A DNA stretch of 21,110 nucleotides from a virus. The position numbers were made by a program, and so were the translations under genes. Below the pieces are notes generated by a model. The model was given only the letters and a program-made list of their open reading frames with translations. It made no database searches and was not told where the DNA came from. The stretch's first letter is position 1. Each line of letters starts with the position of its first letter. The stretch is from IMG/VR virus record IMGVR_UViG_3300035179_000352, positions 1 through 21,110 of that record; one strand, written 5' to 3'. Of this stretch, positions 1 through 8,257 are shown piece after piece.

Positions 1-705
1 ATACGCTTCTCCAGGACCTACAACTAAAGCATCTGTAACATTTTCATCTTTCATTACTTGTTCATAATAACCCGCTTTTGTTCCTACATTATTTCCTAGC
101 AAAACACTTTTTACTCGTAATGTTAAAGCTGAAATAGATTCTTCATCTTCTCCTGTAGTTATTGTTGCTTCATTAAAACATCCAGAGACATCTGCAACAG
201 CAGTAACTAAAACAGAAATAGCACCAGCATCAACATTAGCTTGAGATCCTCCAGCAACAGCTCTTATTGGAGCTTCTGCTTCCCACTGACCAGTATCAGG
301 GTTAAAACTTCCAGGATTTGATATAGTAACAGTTTGTAATGTAACAAATTGTTGAGCACCAACTTCTGCTCCAGGTTTAGTACTTATTGTAGTTCCTGCT
401 GGAATAGTTGCAGTAGTTCCAGATCTATTATAAAAAGTTACTGTTCCTGTTGCCCGAACTGCGGCTTTTCTTTCCAGTTGTAAATTCTCTGCTAATTTTA
501 CTAAATCATCTGTAGAAGCTAAATCTGGAGATTGAGCTTTCGAAATTACATCCAATTCAGCATAAAAATTATCTAATTCATTTGCAACCGGATTAATTAT
601 AACATCTCTTGTAAAAGTTCCTTCTTTCGTGTCCACACTTGGATGTAGCCTTTTCAAAAAGTTAATCATACTTTGAACAATATTTGAAAAACTCTTTCTC
701 GCCAT
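1..705 (-). CDS. Baseplate J-like protein, 5' part (3' end outside window)
   Basis: The first 235 codons are visible and remain open to the window edge, so the gene is 3'-truncated here only by the window. It starts with ATG (MARKSFSNIVQSM) 7 bases after an AAAGGAG site. The order of motifs fits the Baseplate_J family (T4 gp6, P2 gpJ, Mu gp47): an early 'GTFTRDVIINPVANELDNFY' segment, then 'RKAAVRATGTVTFYN', an 'IPAGTTISTKPGAEVG' strand followed by 'QQFVT', then 'AVAGGSQANVDAGAIS' and 'GEDEESISALTLRVK'. In that family the protein forms the wedge ring of the baseplate that triggers sheath contraction. It lies 12 bases after the gp25-like gene, the usual neighbour of J. The family call is strong; the C-terminal domains cannot be seen. 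Confidence 0.9.
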   Translation of the reverse strand, partial: MARKSFSNIVQSMINFLKRLHPSVDTKEGTFTRDVIINPVANELDNFYAELDVISKAQSPDLASTDDLVKLAENLQLERKAAVRATGTVTFYNRSGTTATIPAGTTISTKPGAEVGAQQFVTLQTVTISNPGSFNPDTGQWEAEAPIRAVAGGSQANVDAGAISVLVTAVADVSGCFNEATITTGEDEESISALTLRVKSVLLGNNVGTKAGYYEQVMKDENVTDALVVGPGEAY

Positions 706-717
706 AAATTTCTCCTT

Positions 718-1629
718 TTATAAAGAAACACTGCCTTGTAATATTGCCATAGATCCTTCAACATTTGTTATTCTTACTTTAAAACCTAATTGCCTTGGAT
801 CTCCTTCAATTTCATAAATTTCAATATTTTCTATTTTATCAATTAATTCTTTTAAAGAAAATTTATATCCTCTCTCAATACCATCACGTTGTAAATAACG
901 TAATCTTAAAACAGCATCCATAATAGACTGTTTTAATTTAGTCTCTCGAAATCCTTCAGTTTGTAATGCTCCTACACTATTAATAACATAAGATCCATAA
1001 TCTGCATAAAATGGATTATCACCTTTAGAAGTTATTGTAATTTTTACTAATTCTTGCAAAAGTTTTTCTACTTCACTAACAGTAAGAACATCGCCCAAAG
1101 GACTAAATTTTATATCATAATAAAAACCTTTTCCTAAACATCTTGGACAAGTATTTAAAGTAAATTTTCCGCTTGGTAAATTGTGATCACAAATATGCTC
1201 TAATTTAACATCATACAATACTAATTTTGTTTCATCTTTAGTTTTTAAACTAAAATTTGAAACAACTTTTGAAATTTTTGCAAACGAAAAAGAATCTGGC
1301 GATGTTGCTGGAATAATTTTTGCATCTGATAAAATAATCTGTTGTCTTATATAAAAAACAGAGGCATCAGATATAATCGTTTGTTGCAAGGTACTTATAA
1401 TATTAGCATTTGATATAATTAATTGTTGAACTCCTGTTTTAATATTAGCATCAGATAAAATAATTTGCTGAATATTTTCAACTAAAATATTAGTATCAGA
1501 TATAATTAATTGTTGAATCGTTACTTTTATATTTGCATCTGAAGTAATTAATTCTTGCCGTGTTTGAGGAACAAATTCATATGCACCTATATCATATCCA
1601 CATATTTGTATTGGTCTAACATGAATCAT
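718..1629 (-). CDS. gp25-like baseplate wedge protein with N-terminal 15-residue repeats
   Basis: 303 residues, ATG start with AGAGGAT upstream. Residues 1-19 end in 'GYDIGAYEF', a sequence typical of the end of right-handed beta-helix proteins. Residues 24-105 hold six copies of a 14-15 residue repeat (QQxIISDANI type) matching the large fibre gene at the right of the window. After a linker (IPATSPDSFSF, 106-116) comes a probable zinc knuckle C147-x-H149-x11-C161-x2-C164 followed by GKGFYYD. The last ~120 residues resemble the gp25/GPW family: a helix, then 'NPFYADYGSYVINSVGA' and further helices and strands. This domain is paralogous to the C-terminus of the gene at 2627-4246. In T4, gp25 joins baseplate wedge to sheath. 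The gp25 assignment rests on motif pattern and on the neighbouring baseplate J gene; the role of the repeats is unknown. Confidence 0.72.
   Translation of the reverse strand: MIHVRPIQICGYDIGAYEFVPQTRQELITSDANIKVTIQQLIISDTNILVENIQQIILSDANIKTGVQQLIISNANIISTLQQTIISDASVFYIRQQIILSDAKIIPATSPDSFSFAKISKVVSNFSLKTKDETKLVLYDVKLEHICDHNLPSGKFTLNTCPRCLGKGFYYDIKFSPLGDVLTVSEVEKLLQELVKITITSKGDNPFYADYGSYVINSVGALQTEGFRETKLKQSIMDAVLRLRYLQRDGIERGYKFSLKELIDKIENIEIYEIEGDPRQLGFKVRITNVEGSMAILQGSVSL
1312..1560 (-). repeat. Six in-frame copies of the QQxIxSDANI repeat inside the wedge gene
   Basis: Six coding units of 42-45 bases encode LITSDANI, QQLIISDTNI, QQIILSDANI, QQLIISNANI, QQTIISDASV and QQIILSDAKI with 4-5 variable residues between them. 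The same protein and DNA consensus (agatataattaattgttga and close variants on the plus strand) fills 19586-21110. Relative to the paralogue at 2627-4246 the block sits exactly between the 'YDIGxxE' end of the beta-helix and the 'IPxSSxDxFSF' linker. Confidence 0.9.
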
Positions 1630-1640
1630 ATTATATCCTC

Positions 1641-2630
1641 TTACAAAGGTCGTGTATTACCATCATGATCGGTGTATATTCCAACATCTGTAGCAGTGCT
1701 TATACAAGGAGAAGATCCTAATAAATGATAATCTGAATTCGAAACGTCAAAAAATTTTGGATCTCCTTCTTTTCCATTAGCTTCCTTCCCATTTAAAGAA
1801 CCAGAGCCCGCCTGAAATACTGTTAAATTATCAAATTCACAATCTCCTGCTTCAAGCCAAACATCCACATTAATAAATTGCCCATCAGTATATTGATAAA
1901 AATTATAATCTATATGAAATTTATTATTCCAATCAGATACATATTGAGGATAATATATAATCAAATAGAGGGCCGCTGATCCTACAACTTCAACAAAAAT
2001 ATTGTTTTTAATGTAAACATCAAAAAGTGCATGATTAGGAGAATACACCCTTAAACATTGAGCATTACTGAGAGGATCCTCATTCGTTCCACAAACTGTA
2101 TTATAATAAAAATATGCTGTCTCGTTATTCAGCATATAAAATGATACGGTAGGAAGGGTAGCAATTTTGGCTTTTCCAAAAATATTATTATAAATCTGTA
2201 TCTGATCACATCCAGAAGTAGCTCCAAAACGAGTGCCGTATTGAGTATCACAATTTCTTATAATTACATACGTTCCACATACATCTATATCAAATAAAGA
2301 ATATGTATTACTCATACTAAAACCATCTACAGTGATGTAATTTTTATTAAAACTCACATTTTTTATGCTAATTTCTCCTGAATCTCCAGTATAAATTCCA
2401 AATCTATCAGCAATATATTCTATTCTACTTCCAGAAATTCCATTATTTACAGGTTGAATTCCTCTTTCTATATCAGTTGCTTCAAGATAATAAGATCCGG
2501 AGCCCACATATACAGTATCCCCCGCATCCATATTAAGATTTGCATTTCTTAAAGTTTTCCAGGCGCCACTTCCACTCAGTCCATTATTATAATCATCTCC
2601 CATTGATCGACGAATGTAATAAGTAGTCAT
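1641..2630 (-). CDS. Right-handed beta-helix protein (stand-alone), tail adhesin-like
   Basis: 329 residues. The ATG at 2630 overlaps the stop of the preceding gene by four bases (ATGA), with AAAGGTG upstream. The N-terminus, 'TYYIRRSMGDDYNNGLSGSG' then 'AWKTLRNA', has the DUF1565/right-handed beta-helix opening: YYV strand, GxDxNxG turn, AW+Tl helix, then 'GDTVYVGSGSYY'. Short Asn-rich strands follow ('NNIFGKA', 'NNIFVEV', 'DYNFYQY'), and the end reads 'SPCISTATDVGIYTDHDGNT' RPL. Such folds in phages are host-receptor binding or polysaccharide-degrading modules; no catalytic residues can be recognised. The protein stops just where relatives continue with '(G)xxYDIGAxEF'. That missing tail appears at the start of the next gene (718-1629) in another frame, so this gene and the next look like the two halves of a split fusion. 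Confidence 0.8.
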   Translation of the reverse strand: MTTYYIRRSMGDDYNNGLSGSGAWKTLRNANLNMDAGDTVYVGSGSYYLEATDIERGIQPVNNGISGSRIEYIADRFGIYTGDSGEISIKNVSFNKNYITVDGFSMSNTYSLFDIDVCGTYVIIRNCDTQYGTRFGATSGCDQIQIYNNIFGKAKIATLPTVSFYMLNNETAYFYYNTVCGTNEDPLSNAQCLRVYSPNHALFDVYIKNNIFVEVVGSAALYLIIYYPQYVSDWNNKFHIDYNFYQYTDGQFINVDVWLEAGDCEFDNLTVFQAGSGSLNGKEANGKEGDPKFFDVSNSDYHLLGSSPCISTATDVGIYTDHDGNTRPL

Positions 2631-4246
2631 ACTAACACCTTTCCAGTAATCTCTATTTCTTTTCCTTCAACTGTAAGAATGTAAATTGCAAAGTTTAACT
2701 CAGTAGCAGAAAGTTCTGTAATTTCAACTTTTTCGACACTATCAATTAATTCTCTAGGAGAAAAATACCCATCTCCAACACCTTTGTTTGCTTCTCTTTT
2801 CTGGTACTTCATCAAATTAAAAATTGCATTCAAAATATCTGATTTTATAATTGGTTTCAAATCATCTATAGGAACTTGACCTACTCTTTTTTTAAGATTT
2901 GCTCCATACTCAGGATGAAAAGGATTAAAATCTGTTATTGTAACCTTTTCTAATTCTTGGGCCAACTTTGTTTCATCCCATACTTGAGGAACTAATCCTC
3001 CTGCGTCAAATTGAATATCATAATAAAAGCCAGTTCCTAAACATCTTGGGCAGGTATTTAAAGTAAATTGATCTCTATTTGGTAAATAATGAGTACAAGG
3101 CCATTTTAATTGAGGTTCCCTATAAGGAGTTACCCGTATTAAAACTGGACCTCTACTTATTCTAGGAGATACTTCAAATGAAAAAGTATCAAAAGAAGAC
3201 GAAGGTATAAAATAATATTCATCACATCCAATATCATAATCAAAACCTAAAGGTCTAAAATCTTCATCAATATCTTCAGATACTCCTAAATTAACGCCAA
3301 TATCAATACATGGAGAATTTTTTGTTAAATGATATTCATCTACTTCTAATAATGGATCACTTACAAATGAATTTGGATCAGAAATAATTGAAAACTCTGG
3401 TATAATCAAAGATGCAGTTGTTTGCCACTCTCCAAAATTAAAATAATTATGTTCGGTTGGACCAATAATAGGATGTAAATAAAAATCCATAAAAGAACCA
3501 CTACTACCCCCTATATAGTAACAATTATGATCAAAATTAAATATATGACTTCCATTTTCATAAGCATCTACATAATATATTTTACCAGAAAGAGATGCTT
3601 GATAACCAATATTATTTTTAACAATAAAATGACACATAGGAGTCGAATATCCATAAAGTTCTACAAGAGGACCAACCCAATGAGATTCACCAATACCTTT
3701 TGGAATGCCTACAAAAGTATTATGATAAATATAAAGATGTGGACTTGCCCCACAAGCAAGACAACCTCTATGAGCAAGAGAAGTTCTCATAGGCCACACT
3801 ACATTATTTTGAAAAACAAATCCAGAACCAGAAGAACCTATTCCAATAGCATAACACCCATAATCTAAAATACATTTTTCTATTCTAACATCTTCCACTT
3901 CCCCAACATCAACACTTGCATTATAATCGCCAAATGAAGTATAAGATAAACAATGAAATCCTTTTACTGTAATACCAAAATGTTCTTCACTTCCATGATG
4001 AGCTCTTATATAAGTAATTTGAGGATGTCCCACATCTCCAGTTTTTAATCCTCGAATATCTCCAATAAATGTTCTTCTATCTAATCCTGTTAAATCAAGG
4101 GCTTCTCCATAATTACCTGCTCCTATATACACAGTATCAAAATCAGTTGTATTTGCTATTGCATATGCAATAGTTCTCCATGCAGTTATTGGAGTTAATC
4201 CATCATTCGCGTCATTCCCACTTATTCGAACATAATAATCAACCAT
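2627..4246 (-). CDS. Beta-helix / gp25-like wedge fusion protein
   Basis: 539 residues, ATG with AGAGGAT upstream. Residues 1 to about 345 are a right-handed beta-helix of the DUF1565 kind, from 'YYVRISGNDANDGLTPITAW' through 'DFDTVYIGAGNYGE' and many NN-x-h turns to 'SPCIDIGVNLG' and 'YDIGCDEY'. A linker 'IPSSSFDTFSF' leads to a zinc-knuckle-like motif C384-x-H386-x12-C399-x2-C402 with GTGFYYD after it. The remaining ~135 residues are a gp25-like domain ('KLAQELEKVTITDFNPFHPE', 'YGANLKKRVG'). The C-terminal ~160 residues are clearly paralogous to 718-1629. Inference: the gp25 domain anchors the protein in the baseplate and the beta-helix points outward as a receptor-binding module. T4 gp25 carries no such fusion. 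Confidence 0.75.
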   Translation of the reverse strand: MVDYYVRISGNDANDGLTPITAWRTIAYAIANTTDFDTVYIGAGNYGEALDLTGLDRRTFIGDIRGLKTGDVGHPQITYIRAHHGSEEHFGITVKGFHCLSYTSFGDYNASVDVGEVEDVRIEKCILDYGCYAIGIGSSGSGFVFQNNVVWPMRTSLAHRGCLACGASPHLYIYHNTFVGIPKGIGESHWVGPLVELYGYSTPMCHFIVKNNIGYQASLSGKIYYVDAYENGSHIFNFDHNCYYIGGSSGSFMDFYLHPIIGPTEHNYFNFGEWQTTASLIIPEFSIISDPNSFVSDPLLEVDEYHLTKNSPCIDIGVNLGVSEDIDEDFRPLGFDYDIGCDEYYFIPSSSFDTFSFEVSPRISRGPVLIRVTPYREPQLKWPCTHYLPNRDQFTLNTCPRCLGTGFYYDIQFDAGGLVPQVWDETKLAQELEKVTITDFNPFHPEYGANLKKRVGQVPIDDLKPIIKSDILNAIFNLMKYQKREANKGVGDGYFSPRELIDSVEKVEITELSATELNFAIYILTVEGKEIEITGKVLV

Positions 4247-4256
4247 ATTAATCCTC

Positions 4257-4775
4257 TTACATCACATTCAATAATTCTAGCCATTTGTCAATTAAACTAA
4301 GCCTTGCATTCAATTGGTCCTTAGCTCTTGTAGAAATATTAAGAGCAGCATTGGCGCTGTTCAACCGGTAATGTATTTCACTTAAAATATCCTCTACATC
4401 TTCGAAGCCTTCAATTCTTAATCCAGAAACTCCAGCTCCTTTAATCATACTCTGCAATAAATTTTGAAGCTCAGGACAATTTTGTACTATATCTCCGAAA
4501 TGTGTTACATTAATTATATTTTTTACTGCCCCTAATTTATTACTAACTGCAACAAACAAATTATTGAATTTTTCTGAAAGCATATTATTTCTTTGAATCT
4601 GAAAAGCCAATTTATTTACTTTTAGTTCTAATAAACTTCTTTGTTGTTGTAAAAATAATTTTAAAGCGCTTCGGACAGGATAAGATAAAGATAAAATTGC
4701 TGTAAGGAAACAAACTGAGAAACCTGTTTTCTCATGCAGTTCATCAATAAGTTCCTGTGTTATATTACTAACCAT
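4257..4775 (-). CDS. Small helical structural protein, unrecognised
   Basis: 172 residues, ATG seven bases after AAGGAG; the SD overlaps the TAA of the previous gene (TAAGGAG). The protein looks almost wholly helical, with heptad-like stretches at about 36-85 ('ALKLFLQQQRSLLELKVNKL', 'NNMLSEKFNNLFVAVSNKL') and 130-168. There is no signal peptide, and the only mildly hydrophobic part is 'VCFLTAILSLSYPV' near residue 20-35. I do not recognise a family. Its place between the spike gene and the gp25-like wedge suggests a baseplate component or assembly factor, by context only. Confidence 0.7.
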   Translation of the reverse strand: MVSNITQELIDELHEKTGFSVCFLTAILSLSYPVRSALKLFLQQQRSLLELKVNKLAFQIQRNNMLSEKFNNLFVAVSNKLGAVKNIINVTHFGDIVQNCPELQNLLQSMIKGAGVSGLRIEGFEDVEDILSEIHYRLNSANAALNISTRAKDQLNARLSLIDKWLELLNVM

Positions 4776-4784
4776 TTTTTCTCC

Positions 4785-5879
4785 TTATTCCACTTTAACT
4801 TTTGTAGAAATTTCTCCAGTAGATGGAGTAGTAGGAGCACTAGTTGCTCCTCCAGGTGCTGGATGCGTGTGTTGATTGTATGTAGTTATAAAATCCGAAA
4901 GAACCACAGCCTTTTCATTCCCCCCACCCCCCAACAATATATCATCAGCCACAATTTTTAATTTTTTATCATTTGCAAGTGACATGGAAACATTCCCTTC
5001 CTTGTCTACTGTAAATTCAAATCCTATAGTGCTTTTAGTTCTTATTTGAATACATATCTCTTTTCCAGATTCTGCATGGTTGTCAGTGGTTTCTTCCGGC
5101 GAATATACAGTATTTAACCCAGAACCAGTCCTTTTAATTTTCGTTCCTAGAATAACTTCAACAAATGGATTATCTACTTCAGGTTCTGTAGTAGGATCTA
5201 CATCTGCTGTTTCCAAAACTCTTAATCTAAATTCTGTAAATGCCTTACCTCCATTTAAAATAGAAGTATTATTTCTTGTAACTAAAACCATTTCTGAATT
5301 CTGAGAAGGATCTGGATATGTAGGCATTTCTCTTTTTACCAAACCAAAATCAAGAACTCCAGCTTCAGTAGTACATTGGTAAGTCATACTATTTTGATGA
5401 ATTATATTATCAGTAGGATCTAATTCCCACCAATCTCCAGTACCATCTCGAAAAACAATTTTCCCAGAATTTGACATATAAATTTCAGATCCTGTAGGAA
5501 TAGGGATAGGAAATTGTTGTTTTTGATCCGTTTCAAAACCAGAATAACTTCTCCAAAGTTTTTCTCCAGGTTGTAATTGTTTAGCCTCTCCTGCTTGAAC
5601 TTGTTTAGCATATCCTATAGGCATGTATCTATCAATTTCAGGAATATCTCCTTCTCTCATTGCAACAAGTATAACTGCTCCTGGAGTTGGAAAATCAAAA
5701 GAACCAAATGCTGCTTGACTTATAACTACATTATCTCTTCCACTTGGATGATCTAACCATTTAATAGCAACAGTCCCTTTTTCAGCATTTACACTTGTTA
5801 TAACTGCAAGACGATGATATGGAGTTCTAGATAGTAAATGTCCACCAAAAGGTCTCTCATTTGGAAAGTATCTCCTCAT
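4785..5879 (-). CDS. Baseplate spike / puncturing protein, gpV-gp5-like
   Basis: 364 residues. The ATG overlaps the hub gene stop by four bases (ATGA), and a GGGGGAGGGG purine tract just upstream serves as SD. Residues ~22-95 look like the OB-fold of gp5/gpV/VgrG proteins: 'HRLAVITSVNAEKGTVAIKW', then 'VVISQAAFGSFDFPTPGAVI' and 'REGDIPEIDRYMPIGYA'. The middle region ('GSEIYMSNSGKIVFRDGTGD') and 'IGFEFTVDKEGNVSMSLAND' have the short repetitive strands of spike beta-helices, ending in 'KLKIVADDILLGG'. Near the C-terminus, H337-T-H339-P followed by GGATSAPTTP matches a motif common in phage spike and baseplate proteins. The protein would sit at the tip of the tube on the hub. No lysozyme domain is present. 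Confidence 0.82.
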   Translation of the reverse strand: MRRYFPNERPFGGHLLSRTPYHRLAVITSVNAEKGTVAIKWLDHPSGRDNVVISQAAFGSFDFPTPGAVILVAMREGDIPEIDRYMPIGYAKQVQAGEAKQLQPGEKLWRSYSGFETDQKQQFPIPIPTGSEIYMSNSGKIVFRDGTGDWWELDPTDNIIHQNSMTYQCTTEAGVLDFGLVKREMPTYPDPSQNSEMVLVTRNNTSILNGGKAFTEFRLRVLETADVDPTTEPEVDNPFVEVILGTKIKRTGSGLNTVYSPEETTDNHAESGKEICIQIRTKSTIGFEFTVDKEGNVSMSLANDKKLKIVADDILLGGGGNEKAVVLSDFITTYNQHTHPAPGGATSAPTTPSTGEISTKVKVE

Positions 5880-8257
5880 GACTTAACCCCTCCCCCTCTT
5901 ATAGTTAACTTTGCTTTAGTATAAGGTTCTGGATCTACAAAACCTGTTTCTCCTCGAACCATACAATATCTTAAAGGATCTTTTCCTTCTACATAACCTA
6001 TAGGTTGATATGTAGAAATTTCATCTCCTACAGAAACATTAAGTGAAACCAATCCATAATAATGTGTTTCGTATTGGCCACCTTTAGATCTTATTTTCAC
6101 AAAATCCACATCACTTTCTATAACAATTCCATTATGAGTTGCATATACTTCAGCTTGTTTTACTTTTAAAGTTGGATTTGTTAATTTTAAAGAGCTTAAA
6201 TCTATTCCGTTAGGTAATTGTTCATTTTCTCCCGAACTATTAACTCTATATCTTGTTTGCCCTGGATAAGAAGTCTCAACTTTATTATTATTGGAAGCAC
6301 CAAAAGGCCAAATAAGAGGATCATCTTTACTACTTTTTGAAGTAACTGCTGCATGAACAGCTGTTGATTCCATAGTAACATTTCTTCTTCCAACTTCTCC
6401 ATCAGTAGCAGAATATCGAGTATACGCTAAAGTTTCTGGAAGACGTTCCCAAGGCTTTCTTCCATAAGTTAATCCTAAAGTTGTAGTAAATGTTTCACCA
6501 AAAGCAAAATTATGAGTTATTGAATGAACATAATATATCATATTACGAAAAGGTATATATACTGGCATTGCCATTCTTATTTCAGGTCTTCCAACTATTG
6601 TAATAGTTCCAGTTCTTCTTTCCGCAAATGTTCTAAAAAGTAATGATTGTGCATAATAATAACAATCAGCAGCAGTTCTTACAAATGGATGACTTACCGT
6701 AAGCATTCTTCTACCATATTTAAAAATAAGTCCAGAATCCTCATAAAAATTTACATAATTAAAAGGATATTGGACTCCTTCAATCATATCCATCTGCCCT
6801 ACAACTAAAATAGAAGTAATTAAAGATTCATCACTTTCGGTATTCCCCCAACTAAGAATATCTTCATTTCTCAAAATATAAACTTCCGGTATATCTTCAG
6901 TAAGTATATGTCTATTATCAAATCTTGGTTGATGATACCAAATATCTCCATTAGCATCAGCATAAAATTCAAAATTAGATGTTTTTGCTATTTCATAAAT
7001 AATTTCTAAATGAGTTCTATATTCATTATCATAACTATCATAAGTAGTTCTAGCAAATCTTTTATAAGGAGTCTTTTGTAATTCTCCCATATCAGAATAT
7101 TCTTGCTTTTCCATAGGAATTTGAATATGTATTCTTGATTTCTGAAACAACTTATCCAAATCAGATACATCTTCACTTACAACAATTCCTTCTTTAGTAT
7201 TTTCAAAAGTAAGAGGACTAAGAATAGGAGTTTTTCCTCTAACTGAAGTAAAAAGTAAAGAAGACTCAGGACTTAACATAGGATTAAATTCAAATTCGCC
7301 AACTCCCCTCACTTTTAAACCATCTGCATCAATTCCCCCTAAAACTAAAAGTTTAATAATCTGCCAAGGTTCCATACCAGTAAAACGCTTCGACCACATT
7401 CTCATAGTATCAGCACCAGCATCTGGAAGACCTTCAGTAAGAGTTGAAGGATTTACATTAGCATAAGTCATTTTTAACCATTTAGTAACATCTTCTCCAG
7501 AAATTGTTATTTTTGAAAAATTTTCAGAGTATTCATCACTAATTGAATTTACAATTCCAGTAAAAGCAACAATATATTCATAAGGAATGCTTTCATTATA
7601 AAATCTTCGAGAAAATAAAACTACAACCCGATCCATAGGACTAAAAACACATCTTCCCTGATCCACCATTCCTTCATATTTTTCATAAAAATCTAAATTT
7701 GGACGAGAGTCTTTAACAACAGAGTCAAGATCCGTTCCTGTTAACTCAACAAAAGTATCAACACTTTCTAATTGTTCTTTTGCATGTTCTTCTAACCATT
7801 CTTTATTTTGAGCTTTTTTCCAATAACCTATAAGGCCATCTTTTTTATTTTGGTATCTTTCTAAAATACAAACATCTCCATTAGGTAAAAGAAAAAATCT
7901 TTTAAACTCTTCATGATTTAACCATTCTAAAGCATTTTTATAAGGATATGAAGATTTTAATGAAACTGATTTTTTTCCATATGTATCTAAAGGAGGATCA
8001 TTTAAATTTCTAACTTCAAAATTAATATCATCTTTTATAAAATATCTGTCATTTTTATTATTTAAAGTAATACTAAATGTTCCGGGTTGAGAAGTAATAT
8101 TTAAAGTGGTATTAATACTAATAATATCACTTATATCAGGAGCGACAATTTTTTTAGCCTCTCTTAACTTTCCTGAACCAGTCCACTTCTCATCTAAAAA
8201 ATAAACAAGAGCTTTTGGAAAATAATGATTAATTCTATGTTTAGTTTCGTCAATCAC
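5876..8257 (-). CDS. Baseplate hub protein (gp27/gpD-like) with degenerate M23 domain
   Basis: 793 residues from GTG at 8257. I prefer this start because AAGGAG lies nine bases before it and it gives a tight GTGATTGA overlap with the preceding gene; a TTG at 8278 would add seven residues but has no SD. The N-terminus ('FSITLNNKNDRYF', 'PMDRVVVLFSRRFYNESIPY', 'FTGIVNSISDEYSENFSKIT' 'ISGEDVTKWLK') is the pattern of late-control-D/gp27 hub proteins, as is 'FEFYADANGDIWYHQPRF' further on. Residues ~646-785 are a LytM/M23-like beta domain, recognisable by 'GIDLS', 'GIVIES', 'SLNVSVGDEISTYQPIGYVE' and 'VRGETGFVDPEPY'. Its metal-binding histidines are missing (H-x3-D is P-x3-D, HxH is L-x-Y), so it is probably structural rather than catalytic. 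The spike gene follows directly, as expected for a hub. Confidence 0.82.
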   Translation of the reverse strand: MIDETKHRINHYFPKALVYFLDEKWTGSGKLREAKKIVAPDISDIISINTTLNITSQPGTFSITLNNKNDRYFIKDDINFEVRNLNDPPLDTYGKKSVSLKSSYPYKNALEWLNHEEFKRFFLLPNGDVCILERYQNKKDGLIGYWKKAQNKEWLEEHAKEQLESVDTFVELTGTDLDSVVKDSRPNLDFYEKYEGMVDQGRCVFSPMDRVVVLFSRRFYNESIPYEYIVAFTGIVNSISDEYSENFSKITISGEDVTKWLKMTYANVNPSTLTEGLPDAGADTMRMWSKRFTGMEPWQIIKLLVLGGIDADGLKVRGVGEFEFNPMLSPESSLLFTSVRGKTPILSPLTFENTKEGIVVSEDVSDLDKLFQKSRIHIQIPMEKQEYSDMGELQKTPYKRFARTTYDSYDNEYRTHLEIIYEIAKTSNFEFYADANGDIWYHQPRFDNRHILTEDIPEVYILRNEDILSWGNTESDESLITSILVVGQMDMIEGVQYPFNYVNFYEDSGLIFKYGRRMLTVSHPFVRTAADCYYYAQSLLFRTFAERRTGTITIVGRPEIRMAMPVYIPFRNMIYYVHSITHNFAFGETFTTTLGLTYGRKPWERLPETLAYTRYSATDGEVGRRNVTMESTAVHAAVTSKSSKDDPLIWPFGASNNNKVETSYPGQTRYRVNSSGENEQLPNGIDLSSLKLTNPTLKVKQAEVYATHNGIVIESDVDFVKIRSKGGQYETHYYGLVSLNVSVGDEISTYQPIGYVEGKDPLRYCMVRGETGFVDPEPYTKAKLTIRGGGVKS

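Noticed and set aside
3527-3868. Plus-strand reading frame opposite the beta-helix gene
   Set aside because: Antisense to a clear coding gene, low complexity, no SD; the same holds for the plus-strand frames near 4734-4961, 5080-5304, 8357-9168, 11390-11668, 13798-14252 and 16364-16762.
5420-5611. 63-residue minus-strand frame inside the spike gene, and a 66-residue one at 6202-6402 in the hub gene
   Set aside because: Both are alternative frames of strongly supported structural genes with no SD or recognisable content.
5876-6330. Active cell-wall endopeptidase in the hub
   Set aside because: The M23 zinc ligands and catalytic histidine are replaced, so the framework alone does not support an enzyme call.
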